Below, piece by piece: positions 24,429-37,156 of a stretch of DNA of 64,000 nt (position 1 is the stretch's first letter; each line of letters opens with the position of its first letter). Under the pieces are notes generated by a model. It had not been told where the DNA came from. It searched no databases and saw only the letters and a program-made list of their open reading frames with translations. The position numbers were made by a program, and so were the translations under genes. Source of the stretch: Porogramme epimiltina. Lineage: Eukaryota; Basidiomycota; Agaricomycetes; Polyporales; Polyporaceae. The stretch spans positions 1 to 64,000 of the forward strand of contig FTLJ01000342.1 in assembly GCA_900155495.1 (NCBI GenBank), read 5' to 3'.

Positions 24429-26568
24429 TCATGATTTTCCGAAAATCTTGCTCCGAAGATGCTTCACCGCCCTCCTCCTTACACCCCCCTCCGGCTGGGC
24501 TCCCTCTCCAAGACCACCATCCTTCGCGTCGTCCTCCGAGGACACTGCGGGTTTCACCTCCGGTGTAAGAACCTCGATTTTCAGAGAAAACATCGAAGGA
24601 TACTCCGTCGACCCCGGGGTCTCTCGGACGACTGTCAGCCGCATCCTCTCCGGTTCGACTCCCAGCTCGCGCGCTGGCAGCGGAAATATTTCCGAGCGCC
24701 CGGGCCTAGGACCGGCCGATGATACGCCCCAGCATTCGACCGCCGTACCCTTTCGCGTCACAGCGGCCGCAGGAGCCGAAGTTGATGATCCCCCTACAGG
24801 ATTGAGCTCTTCGTGGTCGTAGGCGTTATAGGTCACGAACGACGTCTCGAACGAGGCACATAGGGCGTGCGCCACGCGCTCTCCGCGGGCCTCTCGCATA
24901 ACTGGCCAGATATAGAACTCGAGAAAGACGGCCCTGTGTGCTCCAAGCGAGACGCGCAGGATGTTGTCGGCCGCGAGGGAAGGGGTGTAGCCGAGCTTCT
25001 CGAGCTGCGCGAATGTCCGGGGGTAAACAACTATCTGGAAATGTGGGCTCTCGGATGACATGTCGGCCAAGATGACGTCACCGAGTGCGTTTGGAGGCCG
25101 TGGTTCTTCTAGGAGTGACGCTACGACGGAGGGACGATGGGCGATGACAAAGCTGGTCGCGCCGCCGGTATACGAGGAGGCCTTCAAATCCTTGATAGAG
25201 ACGGTCATAAGCCTAGCGGGCACGTTCCGCTTACCATCCGGCCAGCGGCGGAAGGCTTGTAGACGGTAGCCCCAAGGTTGGTCGTCGTAACCTACGATAC
25301 AGAGGCCATCAATGTTGTTCACCTTCGCGACGTCTTTGACTAAGAGCATTATTATACGTCCTTCGTGATCGCTGCACGTGAGGGGGATGGCGGAGATACC
25401 GAGCCTTCTGAACCTCACGAATGGCAAAGCGACACGAATTCCGTATGGACCGACGGTGTAGGTGGGAATTGGGGCGAGAAATTTCCAAACGCTTGGTCGG
25501 ACAAATGCATAAGTTAAAGCGCGTCCTACGGGATCGACGGCACAATTCCAGCATGAGAGGATATTGGCGAGGTACGATGATGTGTGTAATCGGACACTGG
25601 CTGAATGCGCGGTAAACGCCCGGGGACTGGTGGCCAGGAGAGCACAGCGCTCGTTGATACCATCATGGCGTGGCGTCATCTGCGAATCGGAGGTATTCCA
25701 ATCCCAGACAAAGATCGTCTGGTCTGGAACCGTCTTCAGGATCTTCTCTTGCAACCGTAAGAAAGCCTTCGTGCCTTCACCGTAAATCGTCGGCATGTTG
25801 ATGTTGAACATTCCCATCAGGCAGTACGCCTCGTCCTCTACCCGTGTCGTCACCCGCTTCGACGCCCAGAACATCCTCTGCGCGACGGTGAAGGAGCTCA
25901 AAGGCCTCGTGTGGATTAGAGCGCTCTCGTCGATACCGGTGCGCTTCTGGATGACGCTTGCAAGGCCATGCTTGCCTCCAATTGACTTCCAGTCTGATGC
26001 GAAGAAGATGACGATCCTGGGTGCGATCAACTCCTGGAGGGTCCATCCTCGGGTAAACCAAACGGAGCTACGGAAGGCGGAGCCAGCGGTGCTAGGGTCT
26101 TCGTCGCTATCGACGTCGTGGAGGAACGCGTAGCACACCTTTGCAGCCTCGTACCAGGAGTACGCTGAGTTGACAGCCTCGGAAATCTCGGCGCTGCTGG
26201 ACACATCGATGCAGACTGCGTCGATCCAGATGAGGTCGATGCCATCCGCCTGAGCACGCTGGCAGGCACCGCGGATCTTGGGAGATAGGCGGGAGAGAAC
26301 CTCATTTTCGGGGAGGTCCGGATTCTGAGCACGTTCTGTATGGACTTGGTCTTGTATGCGTTTGACGGCTTCGTACGTCAGCTCGCCCCCGGGTTCTCGG
26401 GACCAGACATGTGATAGGATAGCGTAAGACGCCTTTTTCGGGACTTCGACCCAGACGAAACTTCCAGTGCGAGTATCGAAGAGGCGCATTCCAGCTGCGC
26501 TAAAGACGGAGTTAGCTATGAGTTAGATAGTCGGAGGTCACGAAGGGTACCCACTAAGGTCTCGTCAT
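24429..26568 (-). CDS. HET-domain protein (copy HET2)
   Basis: A 694 aa protein, the close tandem paralogue of HET1. Exon 1 is 14 nt (26568-26555), the intron is 55 bp with a gtgggt donor, and exon 2 runs from 26499 to the TGA at 24429. The join reads in frame into YAAGMRLFDTRTGSF. A start at the internal ATG (26489) is also possible here. HET-domain blocks are YAILSHVW, IWIDAVCIDVSSSAEIS, VWFTRGWTLQELIAP and YCLMGMFNINMPTIYGEG. The long C-terminal part has no known domain but is conserved with HET1, including a TVPDQTIFVWD stretch just after the HET domain. The role is inferred from the family; in basidiomycetes HET proteins are common but little characterised. Confidence 0.86.
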
Positions 26569-27449
26569 TTCAGTTCTGTCACCGTGGGCTCCTGGAGAGT
26601 GAAGGTGTCGGCGAAGAGTGATATAACTAGCAATCGCAACTGCACTGCGGTATCAGTGCACACCGCCCATCGGTTTGACAGTTTGCCGTGGACACAAAAC
26701 TTGGGAAGCGAGCCGCGCTTTTGCACCCGTTTTTGACCAAATGTTCATATGCAGTGTTCGGTCTCACAAGGGCATATGTAGACTTTGTGCGTTGGAGATG
26801 ATGGCACAGCCGCGTAGAGCACGCATTGGGGTTGTTAGCATCCCCAGAGCCTGCTGAGATGCTTCAGTGTGTCAATCTGAGAGCTCGGCGCCCGCAGAGT
26901 GTACATACCAGTCGTTGACCGAGAGTAGGGACACAGCGAGAATGTGAGGGGCAGCGGCAGAACTTGATACTCTCGGACGCCGGCACCCTGGACCCCTCAC
27001 GTGGGGCCCTTATGTAATTCCATTATTTCTCACGCCTTCCAAGAGTCCTCGCAGGAAGTGTCTTGCTCACTCAATCCATGTGAATGTCCACTTGATGGAC
27101 AAGCAATAAACGTAAACCCTCAAACTCGGCTGTATGACCGCCTCGTGATCCTTTATCCGACCCCTCGGCATGCTGGGGGGCTGTCATGATTGATCATCGC
27201 GTCCTGTCAGCGATTATAGTCGACGAAGTGGATAGTACCATCGTGGAGATGAACAGGTCGTCGCTCGAGAACGCGCGGTACCGACAAGGTGAGCCTCGCC
27301 AGCTGTATTCATGATTGCTAAAAGTTTTCGTTTGCGCTACGCCTTACCGCGGTTTAAAGGCTTTCTACACGCTATGCGAAGTATAAAGCCAATTCCGGAT
27401 TCAAGCTGAATTCTTTTCCAGTCTTAGCTAGCATCATAACTGGTCGTTA
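26569..27449. other. 0.9 kb spacer with an orphan exon-like stretch
   Basis: It holds the HET2 promoter, with similarity to the HET1 upstream region in its first 120 bp, and the 3' flank of the next gene. Apart from the exon-like stretch at 27186-27288, listed separately, nothing was recognised. Confidence 0.5.
27186..27288 (+). pseudogene. orphan exon-like fragment
   Basis: An ATG opens a frame reading ...VDEVDSTIVEMNRSSLENAR and then stops at a consensus gtgagc donor. The text looks like real protein and the donor is good. No following exon fits before the convergent gene begins, so it is probably a relic of a lost gene. No family was recognised. Confidence 0.25.
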
Positions 27450-30400
27450 CTAATAGACAGGACCCCTCTCAGAAGTGTACATATCATAATCGTCTGATGA
27501 TGCATCCCAATCATACTCGGCAGCGTCATCGGTTCCGTAGCCACTGCTGCTGGAATTCCTGTCCGAATCGATCTCCTCAAATCGACCTTGCGAGCGATCC
27601 TCATCAGTGGCGCATGCTCGCATTTCTCCAAGGAACAGGCACTCGTCAGTAGTAAACTTGTAGCATTCCACTTCGACTCTGTACGAGCTCCCCCTATCAG
27701 CTGATTTTGTCGCAGAAGCGCGACGAAGAATCATGAACGCACCTTATATCAATGTGGAACATGTGACCGCCTATTAGTTGGAGCCACATGAACACGCCCT
27801 CTTGAGAAACTCCTAAGAATGCGATCGCTGGTTTGCGGTAGTAGGCGCGGTGGGATTCGGAGGCTTCTCCAATGTCATCAAGGTGCCAGGTGTCATTTGG
27901 GTCTGTAGACCAGAATGCCCATGGCCAGTCGAGGGTCCAATCTAGACTGGTCTGTGCATGAGAGTGTTCACGCTCGAAGAAGTATACTGTAGGCATTGGG
28001 GCTTGGTTATGACACCAATCGCCAATAGTGGAGACTGGATACGTTCTGATGTGGAAGACCAGCGAATGGACTGTGATGGCAGTCAGATTGAACTGTTATG
28101 ACATATCCGATATAAGGGTTTGCGCACCGATTGCAATGTCTTCCAGGGTTTCTGGGGTAAGGCAAATGTCGACAGCGTGTTTCATAAACCAATCACGACA
28201 GCCGCCACGCTCCCGCATAATGGTGGTAGTCTCGAGACTCCAGCCGTGGGCCATGTTTTGCACAGCGATCCTACGCGGTAGTACGCCCAGACGCGATTGA
28301 GATATGCGATATAATAGTACTTGGTGAAAGACCTACCTCCGGAAACGTTGATTAACCTGGCGCAAACCTGGTTGGTGGCCCACGGCGAACGCATCGATCT
28401 TCCGAGAGACGATGCCGTGACTCATGGACGGTCCCAAGTTTTGGGTTGAATTGTCGAGTATTTCATCTGACTGGCGTTTGGCCTCGGTGTCGTAGACCAG
28501 CCTCGGCTCTCGGTATTCTGCCTTGAGGTATTCAAAATGAACGAGGTCCTCGTAGGATATTCCATCTATGAGCAACTGTTGGGCGAGCAAAATACATTCT
28601 CCGGGAAAAGGAACACGGCGTCGACGCCAGAAGAACGATATATCTCTGTCGAAATCCGCAATTGGGGTGAGTGCATGCCACTCAGCGCACATGGCGGCGA
28701 AACATTTTGGTGACGAAATGGTTGGTGGTTTCCGGAAACCTACATTTCCATTCAGAGAGGACCCTTGTTTGCAAGTGATTGATTCTTCTTACCTTGGAGC
28801 GTATCTCGACCGCTCGTATGGAGCTCCACCATCTGCAAAACAGTTATACAACGGCATGATAACGGTTACGTACGCTGTTCACCCACCCCATCGTCGTGAA
28901 TCACAGTGTTGGGAAGTCGGCAATAATTGTAGGAGGTTATGTCGAGTAATACACGGGCATCAGAACCTTTCCCAGTGACCATGAGCTCTTCGCCTTGTAT
29001 TTGCTGCATCTGTAACGCCACGGGTCGGCATCGGTTAGAAGGGCTGCGGAATCAGGTCACTCACGTCTTCGTCAGGCGTCCACTGAAGAGACATTCTGAG
29101 ACTTTGTAGATATACCAAAGCTGACTTGACATCTTGATTTATTAGGGAGCGAGTAGGAGGAGAATTGATAGCGTACATGAATTTGTCTGGTCTGTACCCA
29201 TTTGTCAATAGAGAGGAGTAAATGGCAAGAAACGTCACGCACAAATTTCATTGTCCATAGTAGCCTATCGTGTCCGTGAAAAGTTTGACTGAATGCATTG
29301 AACGTGCGCGAGTCTTACACAGCAGTTTATCAGCACTCAAACCACCCCTACGTGTGGACTACTCGACACACATGCGCCGGCATCGACGATGAAAGCGTCC
29401 ATGGGGTCTTCTCGAGAGAACCCAATTGCTGAGACGACGTGAGGGTGCCTACAGTAGCTATGTTAGTGACTATTCCTACACATGGGGATATGCGATTTAC
29501 CATATCTTCTTTGCCATGCTAACAGCATCCTTGAAGGAAGGGTCGGGTCTAGAGTACCGCCTGATGGTCACATCGCGCCCTGTAGCACATACCCGTGCCA
29601 GGAAGCGCGTAGACGGCTGGACGGATCCCTCTGCATTCGCCGTATCAGGAGGATCTGGGCCTAGCTCGTCGATAAGCTCCAGCTCGTCCCGTCCATATAA
29701 TCGCATCTGAAACATTACACAGTGATCAACGATCTAATATAAGTCTAAGATCAAGTAATGCAAGTCATGCATACCGTTCCATCGTGTGTAGCATTTAATT
29801 GTACATGGCGCATAAGCTCCGCGAGTTTCGCATCGTTGTCGCGGAAACGCTCTAGGATGGTCGCGGTTGCGCGTTCATTGGTATCGGCGTACTGTAGAAG
29901 GCGTTCTTGTACATGCTTTATAAAGGTGATAGCTTGCATGTTCAAGACTGACGTTTCAATCTTGAATAGACACGCGATCAGTGCTCCATCCAATACGTTT
30001 TGGACCTTCACTCACGTTGAATACCTCATACGCGCGGTCCACCTTCCTCCCTGCATCTCGAACTTCTTCCTCTAGTTTCGTTGATTTTACCATGAGACGG
30101 AAGAACCCCATTTTGGCTCGGCGCTCCATGAGGCATTCGACTTCTATAAGCGTGCTACCCAGCTATAAATTAGTTGCGCTATAAATTCACCAAGTTTGAT
30201 TACCCACATTAATAGCGTATCCACGTGTTCGGATACTTCTCCCCAACATCCCGCGCCGCCACCGTAAAGGCGATCATATATAACCACTACAAGTGAGGCG
30301 CTACGCTCTGCCAGCGAACGACAGGCGTCCTGCGCATTGTCTATACCCTACGACGGCGTACTCATCAGGGCCCAAGTTGATTGTGCACAGAGCATACCAC

Positions 30401-30593
30401 GCATACCTCAGCCATCTCAGCGATCCTCAGTGCTGCCTTCACCGCGAGGGAAATCCCCGGCACCGGGATGAGGTCGGTCATGTCTTCGGCGGTGCGTAGA
30501 AAGCCAATGACCGTACGGAGTGTTGTGGACGGCTGATGCAATAATAAATCAGCGCATAGTCTGGGCGGACGGCTTCATGAACACACATACCAT
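27450..30593 (-). CDS. MLKL-like helical domain plus pseudokinase protein (copy B)
   Basis: Divergent paralogue of the gene at 10093-13298, in inverse orientation. Clean exons: 30532-30407, 30347-30208, 30154-30016, 29960-29775, 29706-29501; the next starts at 29448. Introns sit at the same places as in copy A, and exon 30154-30016 has the same length (139 nt). The helical domain reads MTDLIPVPGISLAVKAALRI, then TLIEVECLMERRAKMGFFRL. The kinase-like domain reads MRLYGRDELELIDELG, VTIRRY for VAIK, then KKIWHPHVVSAIGFS. A segment GEELMVTGKGSDARVLLDIT stands where HRD and DFG should be. The C-terminal domain contains WFMKHAVDICLTPETLEDI, SLDWTLDWPWAFWSTDPND and an acidic tail. The start may be a one-codon exon (ATG at 30593) or an internal Met. 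Joins between 29450 and 28300 are uncertain. Confidence 0.6.
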
Positions 30594-30942
30594 GACTCAA
30601 GTGAAGGAAAGGATGAGAAGACCAGCAACTCCGACGGGATTTTGGGGGCCGCGACCTCCGCAACGTTACTTTAATATCATGCGGTGTTATTGTAGAAATG
30701 GCCAACGTAATACGCGCGGAGGACAAGGTAGTGACGGAGTTGACATCTGTCACACCGACAAGCTACAGCGCATGCAAGGAGACCTGTTATTGTTTCATAA
30801 GGAAGGTAGCTGAGACGTACCAGACGACGTTGAGGGTGCGGGCACCAAATTGAGAACAAGGAAGGCCGGCCGTTGTTGGGCGCTGTTTATGCATTGCGGT
30901 CAGTCGGATTTACCGCGGGGATACAGGGGTGCTATAACGTAA

Positions 30943-31142
30943 ACCGGCAAATGTATTATACACATCGACAATGCGGAATATAGCTAGCCTTCGAGACGGG
31001 AAACGTACGGTTGGCGTAAGAAAATTGGTAGCAGCTGGTACAAGTCTTGAACTTCACTGCATATAAATTTCTAGTAATATACATATAACATAGCAGGAAT
31101 ACAACATCATAGCGAGACAACCGATGACACGTACGAAAGCGT
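30943..31142. repeat. dispersed repeat, copy 2
   Basis: Second copy of the repeat seen at 24098-24282, in the same orientation, with the blocks TATTATACAC, CAAGTCTTGAACTTC and CAACATCATAGCGAGACA. It ends about 65 bp beyond the SMC1 stop codon. It may be a worn mobile-element end. Confidence 0.5.
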
Positions 31143-31206
31143 GAGGGTAAACGGAACATGGCACGTCAGACAACGAATAGGCTCATCAATCATCGTACTG
31201 CGTCAA

Positions 31207-34200
31207 CTATACGGGCGTTTCCTGTCAAAAAAGAACAATAGCACATGGGTGAATGAATAACTCACATCGAGCGTCAGCGTCCGTGAGCTATTCACATCCT
31301 GGTCGCGGTAAATGCCAACGAGGGAGTTACTGCGCTCATAGAGCGACCCCTTGAGACTGATGACGATAAACTGGAACGTCTCGGACGAGTGGAGGCGGAT
31401 GTAGTTCGCGATCTTTGCCACGTTAGTGTTGTCAAGCGCAGCATCAACTTCGTCTAGAACGAAGAAGGGTGACGGCTGGTAGCTAAGTACCACGTGTCAG
31501 AGAGAACTAACCGTGGAACAATTATGGGACATACCTATGGATAGCAAAAAGCAGCGCAAGAGCGGCAATTGTTTTCTCACCACCCGACAGTTGCTCCATG
31601 TCTCGGAAGCGTTTCATCGGCGGCATGGCGTGATACTTGATACCAGCGGTGTAAGGTTCCTGGAGGATACTGTCAACGAGAAGCAGGCGGATATACATAA
31701 CAACCGTATAATACCTCGCTGTCTTCCAACGTCAGATAGGCTACACCACCTGTTGGTGCCATTTTGCCCTTCGTGAGGTCCTTGTACACCTGATCGATGC
31801 GCTCCGAAATATGGTTGTAGGCATTGTTGAACATCTCACATCTACTGGTTGCGTCAGCTCCCACCCCAGCATCAGCCAAGGCGAACACGTACCGCTTTCG
31901 CTTGATGTCGTTGAACTGGTCACGTGCCGTTTTGGAGTCCTTGCGCGCTTTGTCTGCCTCTTTCTCGGTCTCAACTAGCTTGGCCTCGACGTCATCCAGA
32001 CGATCCATTGCCTTCAGGTTGGGCGCCATCTGCTCGATGTCAGTTGCGATCTGAGCTATTTTGGCGTCAATGTCCTTTAGGACTTCTGCCGGTTCACCCT
32101 GTGGACGTGTTACAAATCAACATATGTAGGCGGCGGAGAGTAGAGGCACGTTGGACTTACCTCGCGATCTTCGTCTTTGAGGCCGTCGAAGTCCACCTCG
32201 ATGCCGTGGTCAGGCACACGCTTGACGCGCTGGGTACCTTCATCGTCCTCGTCGACATCCATCGCCACCTCGTCCCGGAGGTTCTGAGTATCATTGTGAG
32301 TCATCGGAGGCGGTTGAACAGAGGTGCAGGCGTACTTCTTCCATGGGCACATTCTTGAGATTCCCGGCCACCAGAGGGAGCTTGACCTCATCCAGTCGAC
32401 ATTGGCGATAAATGGAAGAGCGTTCGAGACCAAGTTTTTCGATCTCGTCGTTCTACGACCCAAGTTAATCGTCTGAAGAACACCGACGAGACAATGCGGG
32501 TGCTCACGTGCGTGGCGACTTCCTTAATAGCCTGGTCTAGCACCTTGGCCGCGCGATTGGTCGTCTTCTTCACCTCTTCTACTTTCTTCGTTCGCTCCTC
32601 AAGCTCCTCTGTCGTCTCTTTCAGCTCCTCCTGCAGCTCCTGAATTGCCGCTTCTGACGAGGCAACATCTGCTTGTACCTCTGCCCGCTCGCGTTCAAGC
32701 TGTGCCAGATTTCGACTTTCCGTCTCGATGCTCTCCCGGTATTGCTGCAAGCGCTCCGTAGTCATCTCAATTTGCTCCTTCGCAAATTGCGAGCTGTGTT
32801 GGGTAGGATGCATAGATTAGAGTTTACGCTTCGCGCAACGACCTTAGAAAGGACTTACGCGTGCGTCAAGCGCGCGATCTGCGTGTCGAACTGGAGGCGC
32901 GCCTCGCTCTCCGCTTGCGCGAGCTTCAGCTGTCGCTCCTCGAACTCGCGGATATTCGCGACACGGATAGAGCGGCAGAACGCCCCGAAGACCCCATCTT
33001 CAGCCGTGTCAATGACCGACCTCAGCGCATCCGTCCTGCCCTTGACGTCATCATGCGTGGCTTGTGCCTATGCGGAGGTTGACATGTCAGAGACCGAGAG
33101 GTTACAGGGGGCGGCGAGGATCTGTACCTTGCGCAGCTCAGGTTGTGCTTGCCGAATCTCCCTCTCGAGATGCTTCAGCTCGTCCTTGACGCCGCTCAGA
33201 CGCGCCTTGCAGGCGCCCTATCCGCGGAGGAAGGAGTGAGTAGCATGGAAGGTAGTAGAGAACAAAGCCTTACCAGATCATCGCGGACGACGATGAGGGC
33301 TGACTCCAAGCGGCTAATCTCTGCGAGCAACACCTCACTCTCTTTGCCGCGCGGCTTCGACTTGCTCAGCTCTAGCAGCTGCGCCATCAGGCTGTCACGA
33401 ACACGGTGCAAGCCTAAAGATGACGTCAGATGCATTCCACCACACCAACCACGACGGACGCCACCTTGCACATCCTTCTCCTCCCACTTCTTGCCGCTTG
33501 CAGTGGAACTCCGTCCTCCAGTAATAAGACCACTCTTGTGGATAACGGTACCCTCAAGTGTCACGGCTGGGATTGCCCGTCAGTGCGAAGCCTAACAAGG
33601 CGTGGAAAGGACGTACCCTTAACTTCCTGGCCCTTCTCGTAACATACATACCGTGCAACCTCCATTGAGTCGCACACCAACGCGTTTCCGCACGCATGAT
33701 GCATCGCCCGCTCAACCACAGGCTCGAAAGTGATGACGTCCACGGCCAGCCTCGCGCCCTTGGCGAACGCACGGAATTTGTCATTCACGGGCTTGACCTG
33801 GATGGTGTCGAGGGGAATAAATGTTGCCTGGCCCGCGCGCTGGTTCCGCATGTACTCGATGCAGTCGATCGCAGTTTTCTCCTCGTCCACTATGATCGCG
33901 TCCATGTTACGCCCAAGCACCACTGCCACCGCCGTGTCGTACTTGCGCTGCGTCGGCTTGCAGTTATCAATCACTCGCCCACGCACCCCGGGGAAGATAC
34001 GCTGCAGGTTCGCAAGTGTCTCTTTGAGGCGCGTCTCACGCTGGGATTCGTGCTGGTCAACACCGGCTTGGGTAAGCTTCTCGTAAACGTCGACGAGCTT
34101 CTCGTTTGTTTCTTTCTCCAGCTGCCTGGTAACTAGATCAGCCGCAGGGAAGCAGAGACCCTCTCAGGAGAGAAACTCACTCAATGCGGATTCTCTCAGA

Positions 34201-35959
34201 TTGTTGGTTGTCGTGCTCTTGCTTGGCGCGCTTCAATTCACCGGAAAGCTCCGCCACCTTGGCCTCCAGCTGCAGACCTGTGAGTGAAGTTCTGCCTCAA
34301 AGGGGGCATAAACACGCACCTCTGACTTCTTCTGCGTGTGGGTACGATCGTCTTCGACCAGCTTGTCACGTTTCTGTGTCAACTGCTCGACTTTATCCTC
34401 CAATTGAGACAATGTTCTCGTCGCCGACTTCAGGTCTCGTGACAGTGCCTCGAATGACTGCCGCTCGTCCACGGCGAGGACACTCGCAGACGCTTTTCTG
34501 AAAGCCCAAGGTCACCTCGCGCCTGCCCAAAATGACAACAAACACTCACAGTCGGCGATACTCCTCGAGGGATTCTTCACTGAGAGACAAGTTGTTCTGT
34601 GCTGCTTTCCGCTGGGCCTCTACGGAAGGCGTCAGCGGCCGTTATGCATACAAGGCTGCATTACCCACCTTGCGCCTGGTTCGCGGCCCTTTGCGCCGTC
34701 CTCAAGTCCTCCTCCAATGATTGTAGCTTCAACTTCTGCTCATTCTCCGTCTGTGTCAACCTCTCCAGCTCCTGCTCAGCTCTCTCCCGCTTCCGTTCCG
34801 CATGCTTTATCTGAGCTTCGATCCGTACAATGTCTGGTCGCTGGGCGTCGACATTAACCCTCGTGGCCGTGGCGGCCCTAGACATGTACATACCTTGATC
34901 TCGAGCGCTTTCTCCGCCTTTTTGATCTTCTTCTCTTTCTGCATGACATTTCCCCGCGCCTTAGCCTGCTCCGCACGGGCATCCTCAAGCGCTTTCTCAT
35001 GCCTCCGCTGCTCATGCCTCAACCCGGTGAGAGCTCGATTCTGCTCCCTGATCGCGTGTGCGTGCTCCTCGAGGGACTGCTGGATGTAGTACAACTTGCA
35101 CAGAATGCGGCGGAGCACGAGCTCGTCCTAAAAGCGCGTCAAGACGCGACCACGGGTGAGCAACATCGACTGAACGCACCCTTTCGCGACAAAGACCCTC
35201 GAACCGCTCTGCCTCATTCATCTGCTCCCTATACTGCTTAATCTCTCCCGTAATCCCGCGCCGCTTCGTGAAGTTGAAAGTAGCATTCTCCGTCGCGCGC
35301 TCGAGGGCTTCCTTCGCCTTCTCATAGTCGGGTGCGAGCTCGAGCGAGCCTGAAATCTGGTCGATGAGGCGGGCAAGCTCCTTTGGAGACTGGGAGGCGA
35401 CAGCCTCGACGTCGCCCTGGAAGACGAGGAAGTTCTTGGCCTTGACGAGAATGTTATGCTTGATGAGGGCATCATTGTATGACGAGTAGGTAACGACGCG
35501 GTTGTTGAGCTTGTACTCCGACGCGCCAGTAATAGAGATACTGGCGAAACGATAGGTGGTGGGCAAGCGCGGTGAACAGACGCATAGAACGACTTACGTT
35601 CGCTGAAACTTCCAAAACTTCTTATCCGCATCCTCGTACACAGCGAGAACCCACGCCTTCTTGGCGGTGCCCTCTCCTTCGCCTTCTCCCTCGTCGTCGT
35701 CTTCTTCTGGCGGCGCCTGTCCACCGTCCTCGCCGTCCGGGTTTCGCGCGAGGCGCCTACCGCGATATACGAGGTCCTTGAGCTGGCTAGAGCGGAGCTG
35801 CGCGGACTTTACGCCGAGGACGAAGGAGATGGCGTCCATGAGGTTGGATTTACCCGCGCCATTGGGGCCGATGACAGAGGTGAAGTTGCGGAAGGGGCCG
35901 ATAACTTGGTGTCCTCGGTAGGACTTGAAGTCGCACACCTCGATGCGGACGAGGGGCAT
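31207..35959 (-). CDS. smc1: cohesin subunit Smc1
   Basis: Core ATPase of cohesin, which pairs with Smc3 to hold sister chromatids and shape chromatin loops. Twenty exons give 1243 aa, close to the 1225-1233 of yeast and human. The start is [16 protein letters not shown] at 35959. Walker A is GPNGAGKS (residues 31-38). A first long coiled coil ends at a hinge (about 480-620; [20 protein letters not shown], with [20 protein letters not shown] inside). The second coil leads to [16 protein letters not shown], the ABC signature LSGGEKT (about 1149) and Walker [13 protein letters not shown]. The last exon is only five codons, ending at 31207. An Asp/Glu-rich insertion sits near residue 85 ([14 protein letters not shown]). 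The gene is divergent to the BTB gene across 207 bp. Confidence 0.97.
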
Positions 35960-36166
35960 GATGGCGAGAGCCTAGTCGAAGCGAGAGCAAGAGGTGGTGC
36001 ACCGGTGGTGGCCAGAGAGAAACACAGAACGCGACTCGGAGTCGCGGGGCGGCGCGAGACGCGTCGGTGGCACAAGCGCCCACCGGCTGCCCCGCGACGC
36101 GCATATGTCATCGATTTTGAGAGGCTTGCCGAGGGTACCTCCTCCCGTCGCTCGACGTCCTCGACC
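35960..36166. promoter_or_regulatory. bidirectional promoter, SMC1 / BTB gene
   Basis: Only 207 bp separate the two outward-facing start codons, so both core promoters and 5' UTRs must lie here. No TATA box was seen. Confidence 0.55.
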
Positions 36167-37156
36167 ATGGCTTCGATTTTATCGCCTGAGCCTACGATAC
36201 CGAAACCACACGAGAAGTACTGGCTTGAAGACGGATCTCTGGTCCTGCGCTCCCAAGCCACTCTCTACAAAGTTCACCGTACCCTCCTCCACAGACACTC
36301 GCCCGTCCTTGCTTCGCTCGGTTCAGCTGCCAATGGCACAGAAGCCGGCTCGTTAGATGGCGTGGTTGCCGTCACAATCCCCGAAGAGCGGGGTGTGAAG
36401 GATGCCGATCTCGACGTCTTGCTCGAGCACCTCTACCACGATGTGTGAGTTCTCTACATATCCTATCGCACGAGATAGGCTTACGGAGTCATCCCAAGGC
36501 CTCTGGACCATAGCGCGCCCTTCCAGAGGATCGCTTCCCTCCTAAGAGTGTCTTCAAAGCAGCAACTAGACTTCCCCAATATGCATTCTCTGGCGCGAAG
36601 CCATCTAGAGCGACTTTTCCCCAACACACACGATGCGTTCACCCGCTCGGAGCACGCAGAACAGGCCCTTGCGCTTTCTGCTGAGTATGATATTCTCTCT
36701 GTAAGTCACTGGTGTCTTGTTTTACATTCGCCATTGCTCGTTGCTCATTGCTCCCAGATCCGCAAGCCCTTGTACTACACTGTCGCAACGCATCCCCACG
36801 AGCACAATCTTGACGAAGCCTCTGGCACACACCCCGCGCTCCCTTCAGAACTCGCTGCACGCTGCGACGCGCTCCTTGAGCAGCTAATCGGCCACTTCAC
36901 CCCCATCCTCTTCACCGTTGCGACCGCAGGCCACATGGCCTGCACCGACGTCCTTGCCGAGAAATGGATGCCGCTCGTCATACAGCCCGCCCTAGATGAC
37001 AATGGTCTCTGCCGTCCGCTGGAGACATTGGATCGTGTAATCGCTATCAACTGGGAGAAGGAGGGGCTGTGCGCGGAGTGCGTGCGCGACAAGGCGGATG
37101 AGTGGAGAGCAGAGCAGAAAACTGTATGGGAAGCAATGGACGGGTGGTTGAGGTGA
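36167..37156 (+). CDS. BTB/POZ-domain protein
   Basis: A 292 aa protein in three exons (36167-36444, 36499-36700, 36758-37156). The N-terminal third has a BTB/POZ pattern: KYWLEDGSLVLRSQATLYKV, HRTLLHRHSPVLASL, then DLDVLLEHLYHDV before the first intron. BTB domains mediate dimerisation and, in some proteins, Cul3 binding. The rest is alpha-helical with no known motif and matches the general plan of basidiomycete BTB proteins, which form a large lineage-specific family. Function beyond protein-protein interaction cannot be read from the sequence. Confidence 0.78.
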
